Assembly: GCF_001552675.1 (NCBI RefSeq) | Contig: NZ_BCRQ01000003.1 | Coordinates: forward strand, 25,385 to 89,384 | Source: Alicyclobacillus sendaiensis NBRC 100866 | GTDB lineage: Bacteria > Bacillota > Bacilli > Alicyclobacillales > Alicyclobacillaceae | Length of the DNA: 64,000 nt | Reading direction: 5' to 3' | In this document: positions 8,282-18,500 of the stretch, piece by piece | Position numbering within the stretch: the stretch's first letter is position 1 | Layout: each line of letters begins with the position of its first letter | Notes under the pieces: generated by a model | Databases searched by the model: none | What the model saw: only the letters and a program-made list of their open reading frames with translations | Told to the model about the DNA's origin: nothing | Made by a program: the position numbers and the translations under genes

Positions 8282-9394
8282 TTACGCCTTCAGGCCGCGC
8301 GGCCCTGTGTACAGCACGCGCGGGCGGAAAATGCGGTTATTTGCCAACTGCTCCATGACGTGCGCCGAAAGCCCCACGACGCGCGCCGCGAAAAACACCG
8401 GCGTGAAGAGCGGGACCGGAATGCCGAGCATGTACATGACCGGCGCCGCGTAGTAGTCGAGGTTCGGGTAGAGCCCCTTCTCCTCCCGCATGATGGTCTC
8501 GCCTGCCACGCACATGGCAAGCCACTTCTTGGCTTCGGGATTCGATCCGGCCATCTCCTGCAGCGCTTCCTTCATCATCTGCGCGCGAGGATCCATCTTA
8601 CGCATGTACACGCGATGGCCGAATCCCATGATCTTCTCCTTGTTCGCAAGCTTCTCCCGGATCAGCCGCTCAAAGCCCTCCACGGTCTCGGCTTCGAGGA
8701 GCATCTCCATGACCGCCTCGTTTGCGCCGCCGTGCAGCGGCCCCTTCAGCGACGCCACCGCACCTGTGAGCGCGCCGTACATGTCCGACAGCGTCGACGT
8801 GATGACGCGCGCCGCGAAGGTGGAGTTCGGCAGTTCGTGCTCGCAGTAGACCATGAGCACCTGGTCAAAGTACTTGACCTCATCGGCGTTTGGCTCGCGG
8901 CCGGTGATCATATAGAGGCCATTCGCGACATACGACAGCTCCTCCTTGGGCGGAATCGGGTCCGCGCCGTGCGCGATGTGATGGCTTGCCGCGACAATCT
9001 GCGGCACCTGGGCCAAAAGGCGCATCGCGCGCTCCCGATTCGCGGCGGGAGACTGATCATCCAGATTGGGATCAAATCCCGACAGGGCCGACACGCCCGT
9101 GCGCAACATGTCCATGGGATGCGTGGTCGGCGGCAACTGCTTGAGGATGGCCCAGATGTTCAGCGGCACCTGGCGGTACGACCTCAGCGCGCGCTCAATC
9201 GCCTGCCGCTCCTCGTCGTTAGGCAAGCGCTTGTCAATCAGCAGGCCAATGAGATCAATATACGACACTTTCTTGGCGAGATCGATGAGGTCGTATCCGC
9301 GCAGGACAATCTCTTCGTGATCGACGTCCAGGAATGAGATCTCGGTCTCACACGCGATCACGTTTTCCAAACCGGGTCTGTACGCTTCGGACAT
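8282..9394 (-). CDS. prpC: 2-Methylcitrate synthase / citrate synthase
   Basis: A 370-residue citrate-synthase fold enzyme condensing propionyl-CoA (or acetyl-CoA) with oxaloacetate. The conserved histidines occur in [11 protein letters not shown] and MGFGHRVY, and the catalytic aspartate region is [12 protein letters not shown]. Short type-II-like size and linkage to prpD and prpB favour methylcitrate synthase (PrpC/MmgD), though such enzymes usually also accept acetyl-CoA. The ATG follows GAGGAGG. First gene of the prp operon, divergent from an MFS carrier. Confidence 0.93.
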   Translation of the reverse strand: MSEAYRPGLENVIACETEISFLDVDHEEIVLRGYDLIDLAKKVSYIDLIGLLIDKRLPNDEERQAIERALRSYRQVPLNIWAILKQLPPTTHPMDMLRTGVSALSGFDPNLDDQSPAANRERAMRLLAQVPQIVAASHHIAHGADPIPPKEELSYVANGLYMITGREPNADEVKYFDQVLMVYCEHELPNSTFAARVITSTLSDMYGALTGAVASLKGPLHGGANEAVMEMLLEAETVEGFERLIREKLANKEKIMGFGHRVYMRKMDPRAQMMKEALQEMAGSNPEAKKWLAMCVAGETIMREEKGLYPNLDYYAAPVMYMLGIPVPLFTPVFFAARVVGLSAHVMEQLANNRIFRPRVLYTGPRGLKA

Positions 9395-9447
9395 GGGCGA
9401 GCCTCCTCGTCAGGCGCGAAGCTGCTGCCGCGCCTCATTTCGATAGC

Positions 9448-9467
9448 GGTTACATAACCTCATTATA
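9448..9467 (-). promoter_or_regulatory. prpC: prpC promoter -10 with adjacent palindrome
   Basis: Minus-strand TATAAT lies at 9467-9462, preceded by TG; the -35 is weak. Immediately downstream, at 9459-9448, is GGTTATGTAACC, with perfect 5-bp arms around a 2-base centre. The position at the expected transcription start suits a repressor site. Confidence 0.55.
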
Positions 9468-9523
9468 CAGGAACTAGGCCAGCAAGGCGGCTTGGCAGTG
9501 TGTTCAGAGAAATTCGACGGTTG

Positions 9524-9529
9524 TATAAT
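9524..9529 (+). promoter_or_regulatory. -10 box of the divergent MFS gene
   Basis: A perfect TATAAT on the plus strand, with a weak -35 (TGTTCA at 9501-9506, 17-base spacer). It points away from the prpC promoter. Confidence 0.55.
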
Positions 9530-9569
9530 GAAAGCATGTAAGCGCCCGCAAGACCTGCCCAGGGAGGTG

Positions 9570-9683
9570 ATGCACGCGGGCGGGCAATCGTCAGAAAGCG
9601 AGGGATGGTCTTGTCCACACCCATGGTGGCCGCGCGCCTCAACCAGATGCCCCTCACGAGGTGGCACAAGCGCATCGCCGTGA
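9570..9683 (+). CDS. Possible 37-residue upstream ORF overlapping the MFS start
   Basis: An ATG at 9570 directly behind GGGAGGTG (9562-9569) opens a 37-codon frame that runs past the start of the MFS gene in another frame and stops at 9683. The peptide (MHAGGQSSESEGWSCPHPWW onward) resembles nothing known. The binding site lies in the loop of a possible hairpin whose arms are CGCCCGC (9543-9549) and GCGGGCG (9576-9582). It may be a leader peptide coupling translation to the carrier, or the site may serve the carrier itself. Confidence 0.35.
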   Translation: MHAGGQSSESEGWSCPHPWWPRASTRCPSRGGTSASP

Positions 9684-10987
9684 TCGTCGGCATCAGCTTG
9701 TTCTTCGACCTGTTCGACATTTACCTCTCGGGCGTGCTCGGAACCGTCCTCACCAGCGCGTTCCACATTCCCAAGTCCGAGCAGGCGCTTCTGCTCTCAT
9801 CCGCATTTCTCGGCATGTTCATCGGCAGTATCGGCTTCAACGCGCTGGCGGATCGCGTCGGACGCAAGGCGGCATTTCTGGGCATTTTGTCGACTTATTC
9901 CGTCTTCACCTTCATCGCGGCCTTTAGCCCCAACGTCTCCTTCCTGATTGTCTTCCGGTTTCTCGCCGGACTTGGCATCGGGGCGCTGCTGCCGCTTTGC
10001 GACGTGTACCTGAGCGAGATCTTCCCGGCGCACAATCGCGGGCGGATCATGGCGTGGACCTACACGCTGGAATTCTGTGCGACGCCGGTGGAAGGGTTTT
10101 TGGCGCGTGCCCTCGTGACCACGCACTTCCTCATGGCGGGCTGGCGCTGGCTGTTTGTGATTGGCTCCCTCGGCGCCATCATCGTGTGGTCGCTTCAGCA
10201 AATCCTTCCAGAATCGCCCCGCTGGCTGGAATCGGTGGGCCGCCATCAAGAAGCCGAGCGGATTCTCGCGCGCTTCCTGGCCGAGGCGCCACACGAACCC
10301 GCGAACCAAGCGCCTGTCAGGGACGCGGTAGAGCCGCGGCGCGTGCCGCTCTCCACGCTGTTCACGCCGACGTACGCTAAGCGAACCGTCATGCTGTGGA
10401 TTTTTCAAATCCTCCAAACCTTCGGCTACTACGGCTTCGGCACGTTGGTTCCGCTGGTCTTGGCGAGCAAGGGTTTGACCATCACCACATCGCTCACCTA
10501 CGCGGCGGTGAGTTTCATCGGCTATCCGATTGGCTCGCTGCTGTCGGTGCCCATTGTGGAGCGGATGGAACGTAAGTGGATTGTGGTGGGCTCCGCGTTT
10601 TGCATGGCCGTGTTCGGCATCCTCTTTGGCATGACCACGCAGCCGGCGCTGATCATGCTGTTTGGCTTTTTGTACACGTTATCGAGCAACATTTTCTCGA
10701 ACGGCTATCACATCTTTCAGGCCGAAATTTACCCCACCTCCGTGCGCGCCACGGCTGTCGGCACGGCGTACAGCCTGAGCCGCCTGATGAGCGGCCTGAT
10801 GCCGTTCATCCTGTTGCCCGTCTTGCACGCGCATGGGGCCACGGCCATGTTCTCGGTGGTAGCTGGCGCCATGGTGCTCCTCATGATTGACGTGGGGGTC
10901 CTTGGCCCCAAGACGACGGGACGCGCACTGGAGGATGTCAACGAGCGCGTCATTGTGCAGAACGAAGGGCCGAATGTCGGCATGTAA
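9605..10987 (+). CDS. MFS transporter, metabolite:proton symporter type
   Basis: A 460-residue carrier with about 12 membrane segments. The loop motif ADRVGRKAA follows segment 2, RFLAGLGIGALLPLCDVYLSE covers segments 4-5, and LPESPRWLES closes the first half, as in the sugar/organic-acid porter branch. The ATG at 9605 has only a weak binding site; TTG 9611 or ATG 9623 are alternatives. Divergence from the prp operon hints at import of a substrate feeding propionyl-CoA or the methylcitrate cycle, but specificity cannot be read from the sequence. Confidence 0.85.
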   Translation: MVLSTPMVAARLNQMPLTRWHKRIAVIVGISLFFDLFDIYLSGVLGTVLTSAFHIPKSEQALLLSSAFLGMFIGSIGFNALADRVGRKAAFLGILSTYSVFTFIAAFSPNVSFLIVFRFLAGLGIGALLPLCDVYLSEIFPAHNRGRIMAWTYTLEFCATPVEGFLARALVTTHFLMAGWRWLFVIGSLGAIIVWSLQQILPESPRWLESVGRHQEAERILARFLAEAPHEPANQAPVRDAVEPRRVPLSTLFTPTYAKRTVMLWIFQILQTFGYYGFGTLVPLVLASKGLTITTSLTYAAVSFIGYPIGSLLSVPIVERMERKWIVVGSAFCMAVFGILFGMTTQPALIMLFGFLYTLSSNIFSNGYHIFQAEIYPTSVRATAVGTAYSLSRLMSGLMPFILLPVLHAHGATAMFSVVAGAMVLLMIDVGVLGPKTTGRALEDVNERVIVQNEGPNVGM

Positions 10988-11027
10988 ATGGCTGTGAACG
11001 CGAATGGATGGAAAGGCTGGAAGCGCA

Positions 11028-11062
11028 AAGATGGCAAGGGCATCGGCCGCCCTTGCCATCTT
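11028..11062. terminator. Bidirectional intrinsic terminator
   Basis: A perfect 13-bp inverted repeat (AAGATGGCAAGGG / CCCTTGCCATCTT) with a 9-base loop lies between the convergent MFS genes. Confidence 0.8.
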
Positions 11063-11084
11063 CATTGCGATGCAAGCCGTTTCG

Positions 11085-12455
11085 TTACGCGACGGACTCC
11101 TCCGCGGCTTCTTCCAGAGGAAGCGCCTTGGTTTCAGGGAGCAGGACCCAAGTGCAGATGGACGCGATGGCACACAACGCGCCCAAGAGGAGGATGGCGG
11201 TTCCTTCACCCACCCTGGCGAAGAGCGGCGGGAAGACGAAGGCCGTGATGGCCGCGCCCACGCGCCCAGACGCCACCGTCCATCCTTGAACGGTGCCGCG
11301 AATTTTCGTCGGCACCAGTTCCACGCCGAGCATGCCAGAGGCGGACACGGAACCGGGCCCCATCTGCGACATGAAATTCTGCGCGCCATACAGCATGAGG
11401 CCAACCCACGGACCGACAAAATGCCCTCGCAGCAAGCTGAACAGGACGAGGCTCGCGCCCATACCGAGAAACCCGATGATCTGCATAGGCTTGCGCCCAG
11501 CGCGATCGATGAGCGCCAAGCCCACCAAGGCGCCGGGGACGGTGAACGCGAGCTCCATGACCACCTGGAACAACCCCGAGGAAACGCCCAAGCTCTTGGC
11601 GATTAAATTCGGACCGAATAGAATGCTGGAGTATGCGACGAGATCGAACAAAAACCAGAGCAGGCACGCCGTAACGATGCGCTTCGCGTGCGTCTTGAAA
11701 TAGACGGCCGCGGACGTGTCGTCTCGCTTCACGGGCGCGATGGCAGCAGGCTGTCCCACCACAGCCTCGACCACGCGTTCATACGCCGCGCTGCTCCCCT
11801 CCACGCGCGCCAGGTAGCGAGGTGTCTCCGGCAAGCGGCGCCGCAGGTAGATCACCGATGCGGAAGGAATCGCGCCAAGCCCGAGGACGATGCGCCACAC
11901 CCAATCGGCGGGAACGCCGCACGCATTCAACACCATGGTCGCGAGGCCCGCAACCGCCGCACCGATGCCCCAGGTCAACCCAAAGCCGAGCGCCAGGCTC
12001 TTGCCGCGATCGCGCGCATTCGCGTTTTCGCCCATGATCACCGGCGACAGCACGTAGTCGGCCCCGACGCCAAACCCGAGGAGAAAGCGAATCGCGATGA
12101 GCTGATCGATGTTCTGCGCAAACGCCTGAGCCAACGCGGCGATGGTGAGCACCAGGACGTCCAACCCGTAGAACCGCTTGCGCCCTCGGTTGGCGAGCGG
12201 CCCGAACACAAGCGCGCCGATGGCCGCGCCCACCAGTGCGCTCCCTGTCAACAGCGAGCTCTGCCAACTGGTCAAACTTTTCTGGCCGAACGAGGCGAGA
12301 ATGAAAGGCAGGACGATACCGATGGACGAGAGGTCATAGCCGTCCGTGAAGACACCCATGCCGGTCGTCACAACCGATTTCCAGTGGAACGCGTTCCACC
12401 GCGATCGGTCGAGGGGTGCAAACATGGAAGTGCGGTCTGCGCCGACGGTGGCCAT
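11085..12455 (-). CDS. MFS transporter, phosphate:H+ symporter-like
   Basis: A 456-residue, 12-segment carrier. The opening GMGVFTDGYDLSSIGIVLPF resembles the PHS (Pho84-like) branch of the major facilitator superfamily. FGPLANRGRKRFYGLD is the 2-3 loop, and LPETPRYLAR closes the first half. Phosphate or a related anion is a possible substrate, but sugar-porter relatives look similar. The ATG follows GGGAGGCG. It lies downstream of the glucan synthase gene on the same strand. Confidence 0.82.
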   Translation of the reverse strand: MATVGADRTSMFAPLDRSRWNAFHWKSVVTTGMGVFTDGYDLSSIGIVLPFILASFGQKSLTSWQSSLLTGSALVGAAIGALVFGPLANRGRKRFYGLDVLVLTIAALAQAFAQNIDQLIAIRFLLGFGVGADYVLSPVIMGENANARDRGKSLALGFGLTWGIGAAVAGLATMVLNACGVPADWVWRIVLGLGAIPSASVIYLRRRLPETPRYLARVEGSSAAYERVVEAVVGQPAAIAPVKRDDTSAAVYFKTHAKRIVTACLLWFLFDLVAYSSILFGPNLIAKSLGVSSGLFQVVMELAFTVPGALVGLALIDRAGRKPMQIIGFLGMGASLVLFSLLRGHFVGPWVGLMLYGAQNFMSQMGPGSVSASGMLGVELVPTKIRGTVQGWTVASGRVGAAITAFVFPPLFARVGEGTAILLLGALCAIASICTWVLLPETKALPLEEAAEESVA

Positions 12456-12570
12456 AGGAAACGCCTCCCTGTACTCGTGTCACCTCCATGGTAGAACCGG
12501 TTTGTAAATGGCGCGTGAACGACCTCTTGCCACCATGTAAAGAAACGGCAAAGACACACCATCAGGCGCG

Positions 12571-12593
12571 GCAGGAGGTCCATGGCCTCCTGC
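12571..12593 (-). terminator. Hairpin downstream of the glucan synthase gene
   Basis: An 8-bp stem (GCAGGAGG / CCTCCTGC) with a 7-base loop, flanked by further GC pairing, lies just after the stop at 12598. A T run is lacking on the minus strand, so termination efficiency is uncertain. Confidence 0.5.
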
Positions 12594-12597
12594 GCGA

Positions 12598-15500
12598 TCA
12601 AACATCCGATGGCCCGTTTCGAAACGTCGCGGTGGCGGGCAGCGCATGCGTAGTGCTCGACGCGCGCAGCTGCCGAACCCACTCGCGAATCTCGACGGGT
12701 TCCTTGTCGGCCGCCGTGCCGCGGTCTTGGGCCTTCCCGCCGCTCCATCGCACGAGGACGTCGTGTTCCCGCCCGTCGTCGACGAGGTCGATCTCGGCCA
12801 CACCCACCCCGTCGACCGTGAGCTCTTGCGCGCGCGTGCCCTCACCCTGTGCCACCCGTTCGACGCGAATCCGGTACAGCGTCGAACCGTGGCGATACCG
12901 CACCTCAAAGCCAGGCCAGTGCTTGGGAATGCACGGTTCCACGATGAGCTTGCTCCCCCGCCGCCGCACGCCGAGGATGGCCTCCAGTCCCGCCTGGTAC
13001 ATCCACGAGGCCGCGCCTGTGTACCACGACCAGCCGCCCTGCCCCACGTTCGGCTCGGCCGTGTAGATGTCCGCCGACATGACGTACGGTTCGTTTCCAT
13101 ACCGTTCCACTTCGCGCGGGGTGTCGGCGTGATGAATCGGGTTCAGCATGGAGAAGAGCTCATACGCCTCCTCTCCCCGCCCAAGCTTCGTCCACGCGAT
13201 GACGCTCCAGATGACCCCGTGCGTGTACTGCCCGCCGTTTTCGCGAATGCCCGGCGGATAGCCCTGGATGTAGCCAGGGCTCGGGCGCAGGTCTCGAAAC
13301 GCCGGCTGCAGCAGATGTGCCACGCCCAGGCGTCGATCCACGAGTTCCCTGTCGAACGACTCCATGGCGCGCACGGCCCGATCCGGCGGGGCGCCGCCCG
13401 AGATGACCGCCCAGGACTGCGCGATGGCGTCGATCCGGCACGCGGGCGAGGCGGCCGAGCCCAGCCACAGCCCGTCGTCCGTGATGGCGCGCCGATACCA
13501 CTGTCCGTCCCATGCCGACTCATTGGCCGCTTCGAACAGCTTCTCGCGCATCGCGAGCCAGCGGCCGCGGTAGGAAGCGAGCGACGGGTGGTCGATCTCG
13601 GCCACGCGCCGCAGCACATCGGCCAAAAACCACGCCAGCCACACGCTCTCCCCCCGGCCCTTGGCGCCGACTCGGCTCAGGCCGTCGTTCCAGTCGCCGA
13701 TGCCGATGAGCGGCAGGCCGTGATCGCCGAAGTGAAGCGCGCGTTCGACGGCCCGCGCCACGTGCTCCGCCAGCGTGCCTTCCGTCTGACTCCAGACGCA
13801 GTCCTCGTATCGCTCCAGTTCCCCGCCTGCAAGGGGCGCGCTCACGAGATACGGAACGCGCTCGTCGAGGATGGCCCTATCGCCCGTCGCCTCGATGTAG
13901 CGCGAGACCGCGTACGGCAGCCAGAGCAAGTCGTCCGAGAAGCGGGTGCGAATGCCTTTTCCAAGCTCCTCATGCCACCAGTGCTGCACGTCGCCTTCGA
14001 GGTACTGGTGGCGCGCCGCACGCAGGATCTGATGGCGCAGGGCGTCGGGACAGGCGTGAAGCAGCGCCAGGGCGTCCTGCAGCTGATCGCGGAAGCCAAA
14101 CGCGCCGCCGGCCTGGTAGAACGCCGTGCGGGCCCAGAGGCGGCAGGCGAGGGCCTGGTACACGAGCCAGCCGTTCATCAGGATGTCGAAGGCGCGGTCC
14201 GGCGTGCGCACCTGGACGCGCGTGACAAGGTCTGACCAGAACTCGGTCACCTCGCGCAGCGCGCGGTCCGCCGCGGCTTGATGGGCTAGGCGCGCGAGGC
14301 GCGCCGCCTCGCGCTCGCCCTGCGCTGCGCCGAGGAGGATGATGACCTCCGCCTGCTCGTGCGGCCCGAGGTCGAGATCGCGCGCGAGGGCGGCACAGGG
14401 CGCCTGGGTGGGACCGTCTTCCCCGCGCCACCCGTCCCCGGCGAGCAGCGCGTCGGGCCGAGCGTACGATCCGCCGCCGAGGAAGCGCGTCTTGTCGCCG
14501 AGCCAGCCGGTGGTCTGGCCGTCGCCGCCCACGGCCAGAAAGCCCACCGCGCCGCGAAACGCCTCCTGATACCGGTTTTCCGCCGCGACGGCGTCCACAC
14601 CGCGGATCTTTCGCACCACGACGAGGGGCGCCGTCGCAAACGGCTCCACGCCGAGCACCCATTCGGCGTAAGGCGCCACCCGCATGCGTCGCCGCACATC
14701 GCTTGGATTGCGAAGGCGCACCCGCATCCACTTGACGGGCTCCGCGCGATCCACGAACACCTCGAGGGCGACGAGGACGCCCCCAAAATCGCTCTCAAAG
14801 GACGTGACGCCCGGCCGGTGCGTCACCTCGTACGCACCCTCATCGCCGGCGGGCGACGGCGTGGCGCTCGCGACGATGCCGCGGTCGAGATCGGCGAGAT
14901 ACACAGCCTCGCCGGGTGGATCAAAGGCGGCATCGTTGTGCCAGGGCGTGAGCTTCCATTCGCGGCTGTTGCGCCACCAGGTGTAGCCGGTGCCAAGTTC
15001 CGTCACGAGCGCGCCAAAATGGGGATTGGCAAGCACGTTGGCCCACGGGCGCGGGGGCCGCAGGGAGCGCGTCACGCGCATGCGGTACGCGCGGCCGCTA
15101 TCGACAAACGCCCCGTAGCCGTTCGCAAACTCTCCCTCCACCGGCCCGGCGTCGCGTGGCTCGCGCTCTGGCTCCGGCTCCAGGCGATCCGACGCCATTC
15201 TCACCGGCTCTTCGCGCCGCGTCCTCCCGCCCGTCAGTTGCGCGCCGACGCTTGGCCCACCGGCGCGCAGCGTAGCCACGGCGACGGCCTCGACGAGCGT
15301 GCGCTCGGCGCTCGACAGCTGATCCGCCTTCACCACCGCGAGCGCCGCGTCGTGCACACCTCGGCGAGCCATCTCGCTCCGGATCCGCTCGCGCATCTCG
15401 TCTCGATAGCTGGATAGGGTCTCGTCGATCACGACGAGATCGCTCGCGAAGCCCATGTGACCGAGGTACTGGGTGAGCCGGGCGAGCTTCGCGACAAACG

Positions 15501-18500
15501 GGACTTCGGCCGGGGAGGCGAGCCGCACGGCGACAATCGGCCTGTCGCCCGAGATCCCGTGCGCCCAGAGCCCGGACTGGCCGAGCTCGTTCTGCAGGAT
15601 GGCCGCCCTGCGCTCGGGCGAAAGCGCGTGACGGGACAGAAACCGCGACAGGAGTTCCATGGCGTCCTCGACGTCGTCGGGCGAAAGGTGTAACTGGCGG
15701 AGATCGATCTGCGCGCGCATCCAGGCGAGCTGCGCCGCGCGCGATCGGGCCGCGGGGTGGCGCATTTCGAACGCGCGCTCCACGACCTCGTCTTGCGCCT
15801 CGCCGAGCGCGGTGATGACATAGAGCGCGCGCTTTTGCCCGAGCGCGAGGACCACGGTCGTGCGCAGGATGGCGGCCGGATCGGCCACCGAGCCGGCTTC
15901 ACCGCGCAGGCGGTGCCAGAGCCCCCGCGGCGCGGCCAGGCTGCCGCCCCGCCCGACAAACCGCGCGCGGTGGGAGTCCCACTCGATGGGCGCCCCCTCG
16001 TCGTCCGCCACCAGGTGAAACGCCGCGTACACGCCCGGCTCGTCGTCCGATTCGGGCCTGCGCCGGGCCCAGAGCACCTGGCGCGCCTCGTCCCACCCGG
16101 TCTCGACGAACAGGCGCTGGAACGACGGGTGCGCGATGTCCGCGGAAGGCTTCGCGAGCGCGAGTTCGGCGAAGTACGTCACCTCGAGCCGGCGGACGTC
16201 TTCCCCGAGGTTCTGGAGCACGAGCCGCCGGATCTCCACGTCTCGATCCGGCGCCACGAGCACGGACCACTCGCTCTCGATACCGTCGACCACGCGCCGA
16301 AACGTCGACTTGTCCGGCCGAAACTCCGCCTCGATGTGCCCCGCGCCGCCGTGCAGAGTGGTGCGGAACATGCCGCCGCGATCGACGTCTCGCACGTACA
16401 TGACCGGTCCCCGATACGGCAGGTGTGGATCCGGCCGAAAGCGCGTGACGGCGATGCCGCGCCAGGCGATCCCGCCCTCCCCGCGCGTGTCGGCGAAACT
16501 CGTCAGGCTCCCGTTGGAGATGGCGTTCCAGGCCAGCTCGTCGCCGCTTCGCCTGCGCGCGTAGACCGGTTGGTCAAAGCTCGGCGCGTGCGCGGCGTGG
16601 ACGGGTTTCAGGAGCAGCGCCGGGCGCTTCGGCATGCGCTCGTACAGCATGTATTCGGCCGCCCGCACGAGCGGCAGCCGGTGAAACCGCTCCACCCACA
16701 GGTTGTGGTGCAGGTAGTTGGCGATGGCGATGAACGCCATGCCCTGGTGGTGCGCCATGAAGCTCTGCACCACCCTGTGGCGTTCGCCTGGCGGAAGCCG
16801 GCTCGCCGTGAAGTCGACGGCCTCGTAATAGCCGTACGGGCCCAAAGCCCCGAGTGTCCGCAATTGCCGGAGCGCCTCGGCCACCTGTCCCGGGGCGAAG
16901 GGGAGCGCGAGCATCGTCGCGTACGGCGCCACGACGAGGTTGCGCTCGAGGCCGCGGTCAAGCCCGAGCCCCGGCACGCCAAACGCCCGGTACTGATAGT
17001 TGAAGTCGCGATCGAACGCGTAGAACCCGCTCTCGGAAATCCCGAACGGGACGCCGCGCTCTTGCGCGTAGGCGATTTGTCTCGAGACGACGCCGCGATA
17101 CGTCTCCTCCCACAGCGTCCCGGGCAGGTGGCGCATCAGAAGCGCGGGCATCAGGTACTCGAACATCGTTCCGGACCAGGACAGGAGCGGCTGATGGCGG
17201 CCCACGCGCGTCATGGTGCGGGACAGCGCAAACCAGTGAGACGCGGGCACCTGGCCGGTCGCCACGGCAAAGAAGCTCGCCTGGCGCGCCTCGGACGCGA
17301 GGAGATCGTACACGATGTTCTCGAGCTCGTTCCGATCCGCGTGAAAACCGAGCGAAAACAGCCGGAGTTCCGGGCGGTACAGCGGCTGGAAGTCCGTCTC
17401 TCGCGCGAACGCCTCCAACTCGTCCGCGAGGCGATGCGCGCGCGGCGCGACGTCCGCGCCGGCAGAAGCCCATTCGCGAAGCGCCTGGCTCAGGGCGAGC
17501 ATCGCGCAGACCAGGTTGCCAGAGTCCACGGTGGAGACGTACCTCGGCGGAAGGGGCCGGAGCGTGCGCGTGTCGTACCAGTTGAACAGGTGGCCGTGCC
17601 ACCGATCCAGGGACCTGAGCGTCGCCATGGTTTGCTCCAGGCGGTGCACGGCGGATTCCTTCGAGATGATTTCCAGATCTGCAGCCGCGGCGACGCACAG
17701 GAGGTAGAGCCCGATGTTGGTCGGCGACGTGCGGTGCGCAACGCGCTCCACCGGCTCAAGCTGCACGTTGTCCGGCGGCAGGTGGTGATCCTCCTCGCCG
17801 ACGTACCGCTCGTAAAACTGCCACATGGCCGCGGCCACTTCGCGAAGGTGCGCGGCAAGCTCGGGGTGCGGTTCCACGCGCGTCGGATCTAGAGGCTGGG
17901 CGAGAAATCGCGCCACACCATGCGCGGGCAACCACACCAGGAGCGCGAGGGCGCTCGTCAGGACCTGTGCCCATGTGCCGAAGAGACCCGGCACCGAACA
18001 CGCCAACGCAACCGCGTAACCGGCCGGCTCGTAGAGAAGAGGAGCGGGCGATCCGTCCGCGCGATCCGCGTGAGCGGACGGGATCCACTCGAGGAGCCGT
18101 CGCCTCGTGACGAGCATCCGATAGAGCGCGCGCAGGCTGGCGTCCACCTCGACCACGGCCATGAACGGCAGCGTCACGAGCATGACGAGGCTCTGCCCGA
18201 GGGCCGTCGCGGCGGACCTCCACGACCATTCGCCGGGCCGAATGGCGTCCAGTTGGCGAAGAAAGGGCAAAAAAACGGTGATGAGCACCACCGCCCCATA
18301 CGCGTAGGCAGAACCGGGCAACAGTCCCGCGCTGCCGACGCCCACGAGCAGCACGAGCGCCGGATGGACCAGGCTGTGCCGGACGTGATCGACGATGTTC
18401 CAGCGGGTGAAGCCGCACAGATCGATGGGCCGCGGTTGGCCGTGCCGATCTCGACACACCCGGCGCAGCCAATACGTCAGCTGCCAGTCTCCGCGCACCC

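Noticed and set aside
5856..8453. An 865-codon open frame opposite prpB and prpD
   Set aside because: Both proteins on the minus strand are unmistakable; the plus-strand translation is low-complexity Arg/His-rich sequence.
15757..17892. Long plus-strand frames opposite the glucan synthase (also 12646-14235 and 14359-15417)
   Set aside because: Antisense shadows of a gene whose domains and catalytic motifs are recognised throughout.
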